Source: Calothrix sp. PCC 6303 (lineage in GTDB: Bacteria > Cyanobacteriota > Cyanobacteriia > Cyanobacteriales > Nostocaceae). Taken from it: a stretch of DNA of 64,000 bases. The notes below the pieces were generated by a model that ran no database searches, had not been told where the DNA came from, and was given only the letters and a program-made list of their open reading frames with translations. Positions 35,788 through 45,107 of this stretch are shown in pieces (the first letter of the stretch is position 1; each line of letters starts with the position of its first letter). Position numbers and translations under genes: made by a program. Location: positions 2,914,001 through 2,978,000 of the forward strand of contig NC_019751.1 in assembly GCF_000317435.1 (NCBI RefSeq). Direction: 5' to 3'.

Positions 35788-35966
35788 AGAGATTGTTGCC
35801 AAAAAAAATGGTTTATTGTTTACAAATGGCAGCGATCGCTCTGCAACCGACAGGTCAGCACTAAGTCCCAAGAGGAGAAGCTACGCCAGTGCGATCGCCT
35901 CCCAGGATTTTACAGATGCAAGCAGGTGCAAACTCTTACTTGGCAATAGTTCCAGTTCTGTAACTA

Positions 35967-37555
35967 AGGGACTTCCAAAGAATAAATTATTCCAAAAAAA
36001 GGAAAAGACAGGTTGATTTAAAGAATGATAATCATTTTGAGGGGGAGAAAAGGGTTTGCCGTCGGCAAGCCCTTTTCTCCCCCTCATTTATGCATAAGAG
36101 TCTATACACTTGTTATTTGAAGTTAAACAGTGTAAATAAGGGATATTTTGCCGCTAAATAAATGTTGCTATTAAAATGAAATCACGTTTGTTTTACTACA
36201 ACAAATATCAATAAACCAATTACCTAAATTTGGGAAAACTTCATGATTAGAATCGGTTAGCCGCTCAATCTGTTTTCGATTTGAGCCATAGCTTTTTTTG
36301 TAAGCTTTACCCCATTCTCATAAGTTTCGTGTACTAGCTTAACGACTGGATGTTTCCCGTTCCATTTCATAGTGCTAGCAAAATTTAAAGCCGTTTCTAG
36401 TTCATCTAAAATACTCCCATTCCAATGATTTTCTAGTACTGCCCATGTCCTTTCTATTGGATTGTATTTACTATGATAGGGAGGATAATAAGCTAAACGT
36501 ATATTTACTTGATGTTTGTGAGCAAACTCTACTATACGTTTCATAAATTGGGTACGCCGCGAACTATTCTGCGGACCATTATCTTGATTCAGAAGTAGTG
36601 TTTTAACTTCAGAAAAACGATGCTTTTCACAAGACCAAAAATCTTCTAGAATATCAACGATAAAATCACTTGTAACTTTCGATTCTGTAAAGTACAAAAA
36701 TAACTCGTCAAGCTCTGGAAGAAATATTCCATAAGGAGTTACAGTTGTTTTCGGATTATAATCATGGTCTGATGCTTTCACCCCATCCCGGCTTTTACCC
36801 CCTCGGTCAAATGAGCCGATCTTAACACAGGCTTTTCCGTCCATGCTTAGACGTAAAACACTCTTATCTTCATCTGCATCTTTATTTACTACATCTAATT
36901 GCTCAAAGATTGCATCAGTTTGTGGGATTTTTTTTGAGGCTGAACTTTCTTTACCCTTCTGAGCTTATAACCTAAATTATTTAATTTGACTCGAATTGTT
37001 TCTGATGTATGTAACTTTTCATCACTATAACCAGACTTTTCGATTAATTGCTTTCTAACTTCGGCTGCACTGAGTCTAGTATATAGTCTTTGACTTTTAA
37101 AACTCGGATCGGTTTGACTATAGAAGTCAACTATTTTTTTGATATCTTCTAAAAGATTTGGCAGATGTTCTTCTGCTTTGTAACGTCCTTTGCCACTCAT
37201 GTTATCAACACAAGTAATACCGCTTTTTAATTCTCTTGTTCCTTTGCGAATTGTGTCTCGATTCCATCCTAATTCTGATTGTGCAAGTCTTTGCCCTCCT
37301 AAACCTAAGCTTTGAACTGTCGAAGCCATAAATCTACGCTTTTCTGCACCTTTTAATTGAGATGCAGTTTCAATGAACAACTTTTTCAGAGAATCAGTTA
37401 ATACTATAGTCACCAGTTGCTACACTCAAAAACTCAGTCATTATTCAAATTACTACAAAAGGGGGATGAAGGGGCTGCCGTCGGCAGCCCCTTCATCCCC
37501 CTTTAAAATGATTATCATTATTTCCAATGGAATAGTTTATTTTCTGGAAGTCCCT
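35967..37555 (-). mobile_element. ISAzo13-like insertion sequence, copy 2 (inverted)
   Basis: It has the same 1589-bp length, ends (AGGGACTTCC), Fur-box-like palindromes and long hairpins as copy 1, in opposite orientation. It is flanked by TA on both sides (35965-35966 and 37556-37557). It interrupts a gene encoding a secreted protein at 37556-37807. Confidence 0.92.
36257..37413 (-). CDS. ISAzo13-family transposase, copy 2 (-1 frameshift; C-terminus cut by an indel)
   Basis: The first frame runs from GTG at 37413 to 36895 without the extra break seen in copy 1 (A7 instead of A6 near 37135). Slipping back one base in the A8 run (about 36929-36936) continues it as KKIPQTDAIFEQLD into the DDE domain. 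The DDE residues are present: SMDGKACV, NQDNGPQN and NPIERTW. An A4 run near 36276, where copy 1 has A5, ends the protein at AQIENRLSG, about 30 residues short of copy 1. Activity of this version is uncertain. Confidence 0.85.
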
Positions 37556-37807
37556 TAAATCCTGCTGTAACTGCAAGTATAGAGGTTGAGTAGAGCGAGA
37601 GGAGCGGCTATTAGTCGTTGGTTTAAAACTAACAGCAACGCGATCGCGTTTGAGATTCAGAGGTATTTTTTGACCGTAAAATGTATAAAATAGTTCGTCT
37701 GTAGTTTGTGCTTGTGCGAGTTTCCCGTATTGATGAGGGATAAGGGGGAGACTTGTAGAAGTGAGGAAACAACCAGCTAAAACCAGACTTGAGAGAAAAC
37801 GTTTCAT
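37556..37807 (-). pseudogene. secreted protein resembling the N-terminus of cyanobacterial S8 peptidases, cut by the IS
   Basis: 84 codons remain before the IS border: a signal peptide (RFLSSLVLAGCFLTSTSLPLI), then TTDELFYTFYGQKIPLNLKRDRVAVSFKP and a repeat-poor linker ending LYLQLQQDL. The FYGQKIPLNLKRDRVAVSFK segment resembles the propeptide-side region of cyanobacterial subtilisin-like (S8) proteins. The sequence on the far side of the IS (below 35966) stays open for about 28 codons in the matching frame and then stops, so the rest of the peptidase is absent. Confidence 0.5.
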
Positions 37808-38035
37808 AATTGCAACTAAGTTAATTTTGCTGGTTAGATGTATTTCTCAGGTTGGGGAGGATATGCCATTTTCAGAAATTGCATAAGGTCAATTTCTCCA
37901 GAATTATAGAAAGATGAGGATGGAAAATAGTTGTTAAATCAGGTACTCAGTATGAAATGTATCAAGGTACAACTTGTTGCGTATGGGAGCATTCACTATG
38001 TGACAATCAACAATAATATTTAAATAAAAATACTT

Positions 38036-39436
38036 ATGGGTGATGCTTCAAGGTATTGGAAATTAGTGAGGATTGATGGGGGAGGGAACCGGAAAATTCT
38101 GGAAATCCCTACTGCTAGGTCATTTTTCACGCAATTATTTGGTGAATTAACTGATGATGCACCGGATGGAGATATTCAGCATCAGCTGATGGATTTGTAT
38201 CGAGATAGTTCTGGTGAAAGTAGTTTGCTTGCGGAACGCTGTTTACTTTGCTTCGTATCTGGAATTTTAGAACAGGGATGTTTGAAATTAACAAGTAGAT
38301 TTGGTGAGAAGTATAATTTTCATTGCAGCGAATTATTACCTTTTGTCTTGGATGATGATGGGAGGTTATCACCGGGAAGTAAACATCAATGTTTTTCTCG
38401 ACAAATTCTTCAAAGTTTTGATACAACTCAAGGTAGTTTGACTACTTGGGCAAGTATCAGGGTAAAACAGCATCCAGAATTAAACCATTTTCTTTTGGAA
38501 CGTGGTGTTTATCTAATTAGCAATTGGGCAATTCTCAATGATACTCAACCTCAACAATTGCAGCGTATTCTCAAGGATTTTCATACTCTGGGTGAATTAG
38601 AGATTCAGTCAGCACAATATCTTTTGCAGGGGTATCATACTATTTACCGAGTTCAAAGATTACAAAATATTAGAAATAAGATTAGGATTAAATGTATTGA
38701 GCCAAGTTATCAACAATTAGAAGATATTGCGATATATATCAAAAATCAAACAGGGAGATTATTTGATAATGAAACTGTGAGAGTCAAGTTGACAAAGCTA
38801 GCAAATCAATTACGTGAATATCGAATTTATGTGAGGGGTGGTTCTTTACCAATAGATTCTCTAGATGCAAGTTTTACAAATAAGTCTAATTCATTATTAG
38901 ATAATGTATCTGCTCCTGCTAGTGAAAATAGTGAAATCAGCGATGAACAATCTGAATTTTTAGAGTTTTATCGCCATCAATTTCAGGAGAGTTTGCAATC
39001 AGCTTTAGCCCAAGTTACAGAAGCAAGGGTGAGAAAATTGCAAAAAAAGGGTGATAAAGCGAGAATATTTTTAACTGCTCTGGAGTTATCCCAATGTCAG
39101 AATTTAGCGATGAAGGAAATTGCTGAGACATTAGGAATGAGAGCGCAATATACGGTGACAAAGTTATTGAAATTAAAGGAACTACGAACGGATGTGCAAC
39201 AGGAAATGTTGATAATTTTAAAAGATTCGGTAAAGGAGCAAGCAAAAAACTATGCTGATGTGCAAGCATTGAATAAACTAGATGAACAGCTAACAATTTT
39301 TCTATTATCAGAAATTAGCAAAATTATTGAAAATGCCGAATCCCAGTCTCGAACGGCGAAGAATTATTTAAAAACTGATATTTTTGCACAACGTTTATGT
39401 GAATATCTCGATATTAGAAAACAGGCAAATAATTAA
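38036..39436 (+). CDS. sigma-70-like regulatory protein paired with DUF1822 (copy 1)
   Basis: This is a 466-residue protein. The N-terminal part (about 45-190) reads like a diverged sigma region 2 (LAERCLLCFVSGILEQGCLKL ... FDTTQGSLTTWASIRVKQHPELNHFL). The C-terminal part (about 340-400) has a helix-turn-helix resembling sigma region 4 (ALELSQCQNLAMKEIAETLGMRAQYTVTKLLKLKELR). A paralogue with the same layout lies at 58442. It is followed 2 bp later by a DUF1822 gene, clearly co-transcribed. The sigma likeness is an inference from motif order, and whether it binds RNA polymerase is unknown. Confidence 0.6.
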   Translation: MGDASRYWKLVRIDGGGNRKILEIPTARSFFTQLFGELTDDAPDGDIQHQLMDLYRDSSGESSLLAERCLLCFVSGILEQGCLKLTSRFGEKYNFHCSELLPFVLDDDGRLSPGSKHQCFSRQILQSFDTTQGSLTTWASIRVKQHPELNHFLLERGVYLISNWAILNDTQPQQLQRILKDFHTLGELEIQSAQYLLQGYHTIYRVQRLQNIRNKIRIKCIEPSYQQLEDIAIYIKNQTGRLFDNETVRVKLTKLANQLREYRIYVRGGSLPIDSLDASFTNKSNSLLDNVSAPASENSEISDEQSEFLEFYRHQFQESLQSALAQVTEARVRKLQKKGDKARIFLTALELSQCQNLAMKEIAETLGMRAQYTVTKLLKLKELRTDVQQEMLIILKDSVKEQAKNYADVQALNKLDEQLTIFLLSEISKIIENAESQSRTAKNYLKTDIFAQRLCEYLDIRKQANN

Positions 39437-39438
39437 TT

Positions 39439-40818
39439 ATGAATCACCTTACAAGTAATATTTTACCCATGTCTTACCTTGACTTTGACGATTTACCAAC
39501 CTCCGCAATTATTTTATCAGATGATGATATTGACCGAGCCGCAGAAATAAGCGAACGACTTTCGTCGCGCAAGCTTCGCATTCCCAATCGGTTGAAGGAA
39601 TGGCAAGTCTATCTCAATTGTTTGGCTTTATCTGCTTTTGAAACCTGGTTGGATGAAAGGGCTGAATCTTTAACAATTAATTCAGATAAATGTACGATTT
39701 TGCAACCAGCTTTGGCAAATTTTATTAATGCTGTTGCTAATTTACAAGTTGGTGAATTTAAAGTTTGTTTGATTGCTACTGGTAGTCTCAATGATGAAAT
39801 GGTGAGTTTACCAAGAGTCATAATTGATTTACCTGAGTTTATCCCCCATTTTTATGTGTTAGTTGAGGTGCTAGAAGAACGACAAAGTGCGAATGTTTAC
39901 GCTTTTTTATCCTATCAAGAATTGCTAGAGAGGCAAAATTTAATGTCTCTACAATCAGATGGCAATTATCAACTACCAATATCATCTTTTGATAATAATC
40001 CAGACCGTTTATTATTATATTTACGTTGTTTGGAAGTATCCGCAATATCCTTACCTGCAATTCCTACAAACCGTGCAGAGATTTTAGCAACTGTACAAAA
40101 TCAATTACTTGAGTTATTACCGGAATTGCAATTGCCTGAACGGGAATTAGCCGATATTTTAACCTGGGAACAAGCAACTGCTGTATTTACGAATCCAGAA
40201 TTACTGAATTGGGTTTATACTTTACAGCAAGATTTGCAGCCAGAAAATAATCCTCCTGCAAATACCTTTTTACGGGATTTGATCAAATTGATTACCCAAC
40301 CAGCAGTGAATGCTGGACGTTGGTTAGGGAATGAGTTAGATGAGTTAGCAAAAGGACTTTCTTGGGTACTTTTACCAAGTTTTGTGCCAGCTTCGGGAAT
40401 GCGTCCAATGCGTATTCCAGAGGAAGAATTTGAGGTAATTGCTACCCAATTGCGACAGAGAGGTTTGGAAATTCCCATCCAAGCAAGGGGTGCATATCAG
40501 GATATATTGTTAGCTGGGATTCCTCTGCGGATGTATGCGGTAACTTGGCATTTGGTAGGAGAATCTGAGCAACGGGAGTGGAGTTTATTGTTAATTTTAG
40601 GCGCTCCTGCTTTGAGTAGCTTACCTGCTGATATTAAACTTAGGGTTAGCGACCAAACTGGTATTTTAGACGAGTTGGGATTAAATGCAGAAAGTGAAGA
40701 TGCTTATATATTTACCCGTGTTGTGGGTAATTGGGATGAGAAGTTTTTGGTAAGTGTGAGTTTGATGGATGGGGTTGAGGTGAATTTACCACCGTTTGCT
40801 TTTGATTTGGGGAGGTAA
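39439..40818 (+). CDS. DUF1822 family protein (copy 1)
   Basis: This 459-residue protein has the DUF1822 signature words NLQVGEFKVCLIA, LPRVIIDLPEFIPHFYVLVEVLEE, DGNYQLPISSF, RLLLYLRCLEV, and a C-terminal domain with WSLLLILGAPALSSLPADIKLRVSDQTGIL. The paralogue at 59917 aligns over the full length. Family function is unknown. The gene is almost always found behind the sigma-like gene and often before a CHAT-CHASE2 gene. Here the third gene is missing and an Rpn-type gene follows instead. Confidence 0.85.
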   Translation: MNHLTSNILPMSYLDFDDLPTSAIILSDDDIDRAAEISERLSSRKLRIPNRLKEWQVYLNCLALSAFETWLDERAESLTINSDKCTILQPALANFINAVANLQVGEFKVCLIATGSLNDEMVSLPRVIIDLPEFIPHFYVLVEVLEERQSANVYAFLSYQELLERQNLMSLQSDGNYQLPISSFDNNPDRLLLYLRCLEVSAISLPAIPTNRAEILATVQNQLLELLPELQLPERELADILTWEQATAVFTNPELLNWVYTLQQDLQPENNPPANTFLRDLIKLITQPAVNAGRWLGNELDELAKGLSWVLLPSFVPASGMRPMRIPEEEFEVIATQLRQRGLEIPIQARGAYQDILLAGIPLRMYAVTWHLVGESEQREWSLLLILGAPALSSLPADIKLRVSDQTGILDELGLNAESEDAYIFTRVVGNWDEKFLVSVSLMDGVEVNLPPFAFDLGR

Positions 40819-40861
40819 CAACATCTATACATTGGCTGGGTAAATTCGATAAGATGCTGAG

Positions 40862-41773
40862 ATGATAGACCACGATCGCCTGTTTAAAGAACTCCTATCT
40901 AACTTTTTCCCGGAGTTTATCGAGCTATTTTTTCCTGATATTAGTGCTGAGTGGGAGCGTGACTCAGTACGGTTTTTACCTTTGGAAGTAATTACCGATG
41001 TGACTGAGGGGGAAAGGAAAATTCTTGATGTTCTCGTACAAGTATCATTTAAAAATCAGGATGCTTTATTTATCATTCATACCGAACATCAGTCCTATTC
41101 CCAAACTGGGTTTAATCAACGGATGTTTACCTATTTCGCTCGTTTGCACGAAAAATACGCGCTTCCCATTTACCCGATTGTTATTTATTCCCACGATAGC
41201 CCCAAAACACCCGAACCAAATTCCTACCGTATTCAGTTAGCAAAAAAAGTAATATTAGAGTTTAATTATGATGTTATTCAGCTAAATCAACTGCATTGGC
41301 AAGATTTTGTGAATCAGCGAAATCCTGTAGCTAGCGCTTTAATGGCAAAAATGCGGATGAGTACAAGCGAACGTCCTCAAGTCAAACTGACATCATTACA
41401 ATTGTTGACTACTCTTCAACTCAACCCTGCACAAGTACAGTTAATTTCTGGTTTTATTGATACCTATCTCGAATTGAACTCCCAAGAAGAAGTCGTGTTT
41501 CAGGAACAACTTGCTAACATTGAAGCAAGAGAGCAGGAGGAAGTTATGCAAATTGTGACTAGTTGGATGCGACAAGGACTCGAACAAGGGGAAAAACAGG
41601 GAGAGTTAAAATTGCTAATGCGACAAATTAACCGTCGTTTTGGGGAAATCAGTCCAAAATTGAAGGGTGAAATCGAGAATTTGTCAACCCCTGAGTTAGA
41701 AAATTTGGGTGAAGCGCTGTTAGATTTCTCTGATGTTGCGGATTTAGAAGCTTGGTTTGAGAGTCTTGCTTAG
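40862..41773 (+). CDS. Rpn family PD-(D/E)XK nuclease-like protein with DUF4351
   Basis: The 303-residue protein opens DRLFKELLSNFFPEFIELFFPD, the usual start of Rpn/YhgA-like proteins, with the nuclease core LPLEVITDVTEGERKILDVLVQVSF and FIIHTEHQSY (acidic residue and E-x-Q). The C-terminal 60 residues are DUF4351 (LLMRQINRRFGEISPKLK ... LGEALLDFSDVADLEAWF), as in the protein at 6655. Rpn proteins are DNA endonucleases that promote recombination and some act in phage defence. The gene lies 43 bp behind DUF1822 on the same strand. Confidence 0.8.
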   Translation: MIDHDRLFKELLSNFFPEFIELFFPDISAEWERDSVRFLPLEVITDVTEGERKILDVLVQVSFKNQDALFIIHTEHQSYSQTGFNQRMFTYFARLHEKYALPIYPIVIYSHDSPKTPEPNSYRIQLAKKVILEFNYDVIQLNQLHWQDFVNQRNPVASALMAKMRMSTSERPQVKLTSLQLLTTLQLNPAQVQLISGFIDTYLELNSQEEVVFQEQLANIEAREQEEVMQIVTSWMRQGLEQGEKQGELKLLMRQINRRFGEISPKLKGEIENLSTPELENLGEALLDFSDVADLEAWFESLA

Positions 41774-41804
41774 TTGAGAGTGGAAGCATTCTCTAACCTT
41801 TATC

Positions 41805-42125
41805 CTAAATTGGATCATCTCTACCAATCCCCAATTCCTTGAGTTTGATTTTCACATCCTCCCACTGGGTACCGCAATAGTAATATTGTTTATCCAATAT
41901 ATTGGCAATGTAGTAACCCTGCTTTCCACCATTGATGCGGAAAAGTGCGATCGCAACTTTTTTCATCGATGTCCCAAATGCTGCAAATTCGTCTTCGGGG
42001 GATAAATTTGGAGCATTAAATAGGTTCAAAAATGGTTCACCATGTTTAAAAGCCCAACCATTACCTCTGCGCTGAATAATTTGATAATATACAGGACAAA
42101 CGACTGTGGTGCTAGAATCTGCCAT
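41805..42125 (-). CDS. hypothetical protein of 106 residues
   Basis: The protein is strand-rich with conserved-looking aromatic residues (VVCPVYYQIIQRRGNGWAFKHGEPFLNLF ... YYIANILDKQYYYCGTQWEDVKIKL). No known family is recognised. It lies convergent to the Rpn gene. A clean ATG and protein-like composition support it, but there is no functional clue. Confidence 0.5.
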   Translation of the reverse strand: MADSSTTVVCPVYYQIIQRRGNGWAFKHGEPFLNLFNAPNLSPEDEFAAFGTSMKKVAIALFRINGGKQGYYIANILDKQYYYCGTQWEDVKIKLKELGIGRDDPI

Positions 42126-42151
42126 AATTAAATCAGTTTTAATTTTGAGTA

Positions 42152-42178
42152 AAGCCCCTAGCAGGCTACTAGGGGCTA
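42152..42178 (-). terminator. hairpin, possible terminator for the 42190-42381 gene
   Basis: The 9-bp stem AGCCCCTAG/CTAGGGGCT has a 7-base loop and lies 12 bp after the stop codon in the minus direction. It is followed by a weak T-run (CTTTACTC). Confidence 0.5.
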
Positions 42179-42189
42179 CTAACTATATG

Positions 42190-42381
42190 TTAGTTGTTAG
42201 TGTTGTTTTGCTCACCTGGTTCATCAGCGATGTCTTCCAGGTCTTGCTCAACTGTTTCTGAGTCAACGAGGTAGGTTTCCCCCGATACTTCATCTCGCTT
42301 TTTCCAAACTCCTTGGAAAAGACGGATAAATATTTTAACTGGATTCCAGAAACCTCGATGACCGTTACCGTTTTGATTCAA
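42190..42381 (-). CDS. small hypothetical protein (63 residues)
   Basis: The product is MNQNGNGHRGFWNPVKIFIRL... with one short amphipathic or hydrophobic stretch (PVKIFIRLFQGVW) and an acidic tail rich in Asp, Glu and Asn. GGAGGT precedes the ATG, so the start is well supported. Function is unknown; the size and amphipathic helix would fit a membrane-binding small protein. Confidence 0.5.
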   Translation of the reverse strand: MNQNGNGHRGFWNPVKIFIRLFQGVWKKRDEVSGETYLVDSETVEQDLEDIADEPGEQNNTNN

Positions 42382-42469
42382 TAAATCACCTCCTTAATTC
42401 GGTAAATGGGGACACAATTGTCCCCAAATTTATTTTAAATTGCTTTTACACCACTTTCTGTGAATAAAT

Positions 42470-42676
42470 TTAACTATTTTTAGATATTACAGATGATTTA
42501 TTGCTGAGGATTAAGATAATTTCTCCGTTGGCGATCGCATCCAATAATTGTCCGGTGGAGCCTTCATCATCATAGACATAGCCTAGATTTTGGGCGATTT
42601 CCTTTAACTTGTCTCCTGTCCCTTGAGCTACTCGTGCATGGAGATTGGTACGGTCGAGTTTCTTTCTTCCTGCCAT
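42470..42676 (-). CDS. small ribbon-helix-helix-like protein
   Basis: The ATG at 42676 gives MAGRKKLDRTNLHARVAQGTGDKLKEIAQNLGY..., which matches the basic strand followed by two helices of the many cyanobacterial small RHH-like proteins (GDKLKEIAQNLGY ... GSTGQLLDAIANGEIILI). It is probably a DNA-binding regulator; the target is unknown. It stands 88 bp upstream of the 63-residue gene on the same strand. Confidence 0.55.
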   Translation of the reverse strand: MAGRKKLDRTNLHARVAQGTGDKLKEIAQNLGYVYDDEGSTGQLLDAIANGEIILILSNKSSVISKNS

Positions 42677-42957
42677 AAATGTCAACCATTAAATCATAAA
42701 AGTGGTTTACATCTATAGAATAGCAAAAGGTCTTCATGTTGTGATACAGGGGATACCAGAAACTTTTTTGACATTTCTTTACAATATCTTTACATTGCAC
42801 ATAGTCATCAGTGTTTGTACGGTATGTCACCTCAAGGTATCGTAACTATGCTGAGGTTTATTTTTAAGTTTTGCGTAAATTTTGGCATAACCTGGTTTGC
42901 CCTCAGAAATACAAGAGATTGAACAAGCAGCATATAGCGATAAAAGAGGAGTAACCA

Positions 42958-43344
42958 ATGTCTAACCGATTGAAGAGTTTTGCTTTAGCTAGTTTAGTGT
43001 TTTCACTGACTTGTGGTGTTGGTTTGGCTGCGAGTGATGTGGTAGTGAAGCATACATTGGCACAAACTGCGGCTAGTTCTGATGGGAAAGCGGAAGCTGA
43101 TAAGTTGTTTCAGGATGGGGTGCAGCAGTTTCGTCGTGGGGAATATCCGAAAGCGTTGCAGACTTATCAACGGGTGTTGGAGATTCGGCGAAAACTGGGG
43201 GATAAAGCGGGTATTGGGCAAGCGCTGAATAATATAGGACAGGTTTACAACGTTTTTCAGCAAAACGACAAAGCATTAGAAATCTTACAACAAGCTTTAA
43301 TAATTCGTAGGGAAATTAAAGATCGTGCTGGAGAGGGAGAAACC
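42958..43344 (+). pseudogene. TPR protein N-terminus, cut by the IS4-family element
   Basis: 128 residues remain: a signal peptide (RLKSFALASLVFSLTCGVGLAAS), then a TPR region (ADKLFQDGVQQFRRGEYPKALQTYQRVL, KAGIGQALNNIGQVYNVFQQNDKALEILQQAL). This is the usual start of cyanobacterial secreted TPR-CHAT proteins. The frame meets the IS end at 43345 inside GEGETL, and no continuation is found beyond the other IS end. The start has GAGGAGTAACC just before it. The lost part may have held a CHAT domain, but that cannot be shown. Confidence 0.75.
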
Positions 43345-44654
43345 CTGACTGCCTGACAGATTTGTTTGAAAAGCAGTCAAACCCAGGAATTAAAGGAGTA
43401 AATTCGAGAAAAGCATATTCCGAGATTGTCATCTTGACGAGCTTTATTGGAGGCAAAACTTGGTTGAGGATCTTGTGATAACAAAGGAATTGGGGTGAGT
43501 AATTGTCGTCCCTTGTGAATAACACCTTTGAGCCAGCGCAAACCAATCTTGAGATAACTTAAACCACGATTCCAGTGGGGGTCAACACAAGTACGTAAAC
43601 CAGCAATTTGTACAGCCATGCCGTGGGTTGTACTGTAAAGTAAAGCTAAGGCGGCAATCAAATACAATCTCTCCAAAGATTCGGCATCACGAATGCGAGA
43701 ATCTTCGAGTTCAAATGCACCTGATTTACTGTCCAGAAATAGTTCCTCTACGCAGAACCTCAAAGCATACTCATGCAATGTTTTTAAAGCTGGCTCTTCG
43801 TCTGTAACAACTGCCCAATGCTCGGATACCACTTCTGGATAGGCGACTACCAAATTACAGCGAATTAGGCAATCTTGCCACAGTCCAACGTTACGATAAA
43901 AAGCTGCTTGTCCTCGATTTGGATAAATTGATTTTACATGTGTTGGGTAACGTCTAACTCCATGCAAGCATGTATCACTTGGGATACGTATACAGTAATG
44001 CCAATTGCTTTTTTGCAACCAACTCAAGAAATCATGATTTGCAAAGCCCCTATCTGCAAGTATCATAATATCGGAATCACGGCGTAGTAACCACCTAGCT
44101 TTACGTAGCATCACCTCGTATTCCTTAAATGCAACCGTTGCACTGTTATGTTCCAATACTCTCCACAATAAAGGGATTGCTCGCCCACAACACACCACTG
44201 AGATGTGAATCATGCAGAAACGATTCCAAAGCATAGTTGTATCTAATGCCAAATACAATCGATGTTTTTCCCAGTCTTTGAGTGCCAACAATGCCAATGG
44301 CAAGTATATTTTTTCAACGTTAATCCTTATATTTTCAAGGAATCTATGCCACCTGCGCTCGTAGCTTTGAGCTTGTTTGGCATAACTGTCTACATATGGT
44401 TCCCATGCGCTCAAACTTAACTGACCACTACATATCAGCCCATTAATCATCCAAGCAAGAGTTTTTAAATGACGCAAATCACGGTAGGTACTGTATTGAC
44501 GTAAGTATCCTAATACCTGACTATAAAGTTGGGTTGAGTTTGACATGGTATTTTTTGGTAGAAGTCTGGTAACTTTACCATCTCATGTCTCTCGACCTTT
44601 TTTACTAAAATCCTTGATTTTGCTAGGCTTTTCAGAGTTCTGTCAGGCAGTCAG
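43345..44654 (-). mobile_element. IS4-family insertion sequence
   Basis: Perfect 16-bp terminal inverted repeats (CTGACTGCCTGACAGA at 43345-43360 and its complement at 44639-44654) bound a single transposase. A clear target duplication is not seen, so one flank may have been altered by deletion. Confidence 0.9.
43377..44546 (-). CDS. IS4-family transposase
   Basis: The 389-residue intact frame has the DDE residues LALDTTML and ILADRGFANHDF, and the IS4 YREK signature in YALRFCVEELFLDSKSGAFEL (Y-2-R-3-E-6-K). The gene fills the element, runs opposite to the TPR gene that it cuts, and appears functional. Confidence 0.9.
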   Translation of the reverse strand: MSNSTQLYSQVLGYLRQYSTYRDLRHLKTLAWMINGLICSGQLSLSAWEPYVDSYAKQAQSYERRWHRFLENIRINVEKIYLPLALLALKDWEKHRLYLALDTTMLWNRFCMIHISVVCCGRAIPLLWRVLEHNSATVAFKEYEVMLRKARWLLRRDSDIMILADRGFANHDFLSWLQKSNWHYCIRIPSDTCLHGVRRYPTHVKSIYPNRGQAAFYRNVGLWQDCLIRCNLVVAYPEVVSEHWAVVTDEEPALKTLHEYALRFCVEELFLDSKSGAFELEDSRIRDAESLERLYLIAALALLYSTTHGMAVQIAGLRTCVDPHWNRGLSYLKIGLRWLKGVIHKGRQLLTPIPLLSQDPQPSFASNKARQDDNLGICFSRIYSFNSWV

Positions 44655-44843
44655 CCATTCGAGTTTTCTCCGCGTAGGTTAGTAATTTTTTAAAAATAAT
44701 TTTCGAGAAGATTGGATATATAGAGATGTATGAAAAGCATCAGTACATCTCTATATAATCTGAAGCTGCTAGTGTTTGAAAGCTTAAAAAGACTTCCGAT
44801 TTACTAACATTATTCTTCTTGGTGTCTGCCGTACACCAAATAC

Positions 44844-44981
44844 TTAAAAAGCAAGAGCCACAACTACACTAATTTGCTGGTTTTCGTCATTCAATTCGGT
44901 CACAAAGCTTTCGGAATCATCGAACAATTCAGCACCAGATGGGTTGAGTTTCGATAAGTCATTAAATTTGATGTTAGCAAT
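44844..44981 (-). pseudogene. decayed lanthipeptide precursor: leader kept, Gly-Gly site and core lost
   Basis: On the minus strand the codons read (I)ANIKFNDLSKLNPSGAELF ... DDSESFVTELNDENQQISVVVALAF and then stop. The first 37 residues match the leader of the precursor at 45108-45326 almost word for word. The start codon has become ATT, the INIVGG cleavage region has become ISVVVA, and the Cys-containing core is gone. It lies 126 bp beyond the intact precursor in the transcription direction. Confidence 0.7.
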
Positions 44982-45107
44982 TTTTCTTCTCCGCGATAGT
45001 TATTTTTTGGTAACTATCGATCGATTATTTTTAGTATTCGATATTTAGGAGTAGAAATTTAATAACCTATTATTTTGATTGATGGATAGTGCAGTAATAG
45101 GAGCAGC

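Noticed and set aside
36257-37558. Second ISAzo13 copy considered as a separate transposon type
   Set aside because: Same length, ends and coding sequence as copy 1 apart from homopolymer indels; simply inverted.
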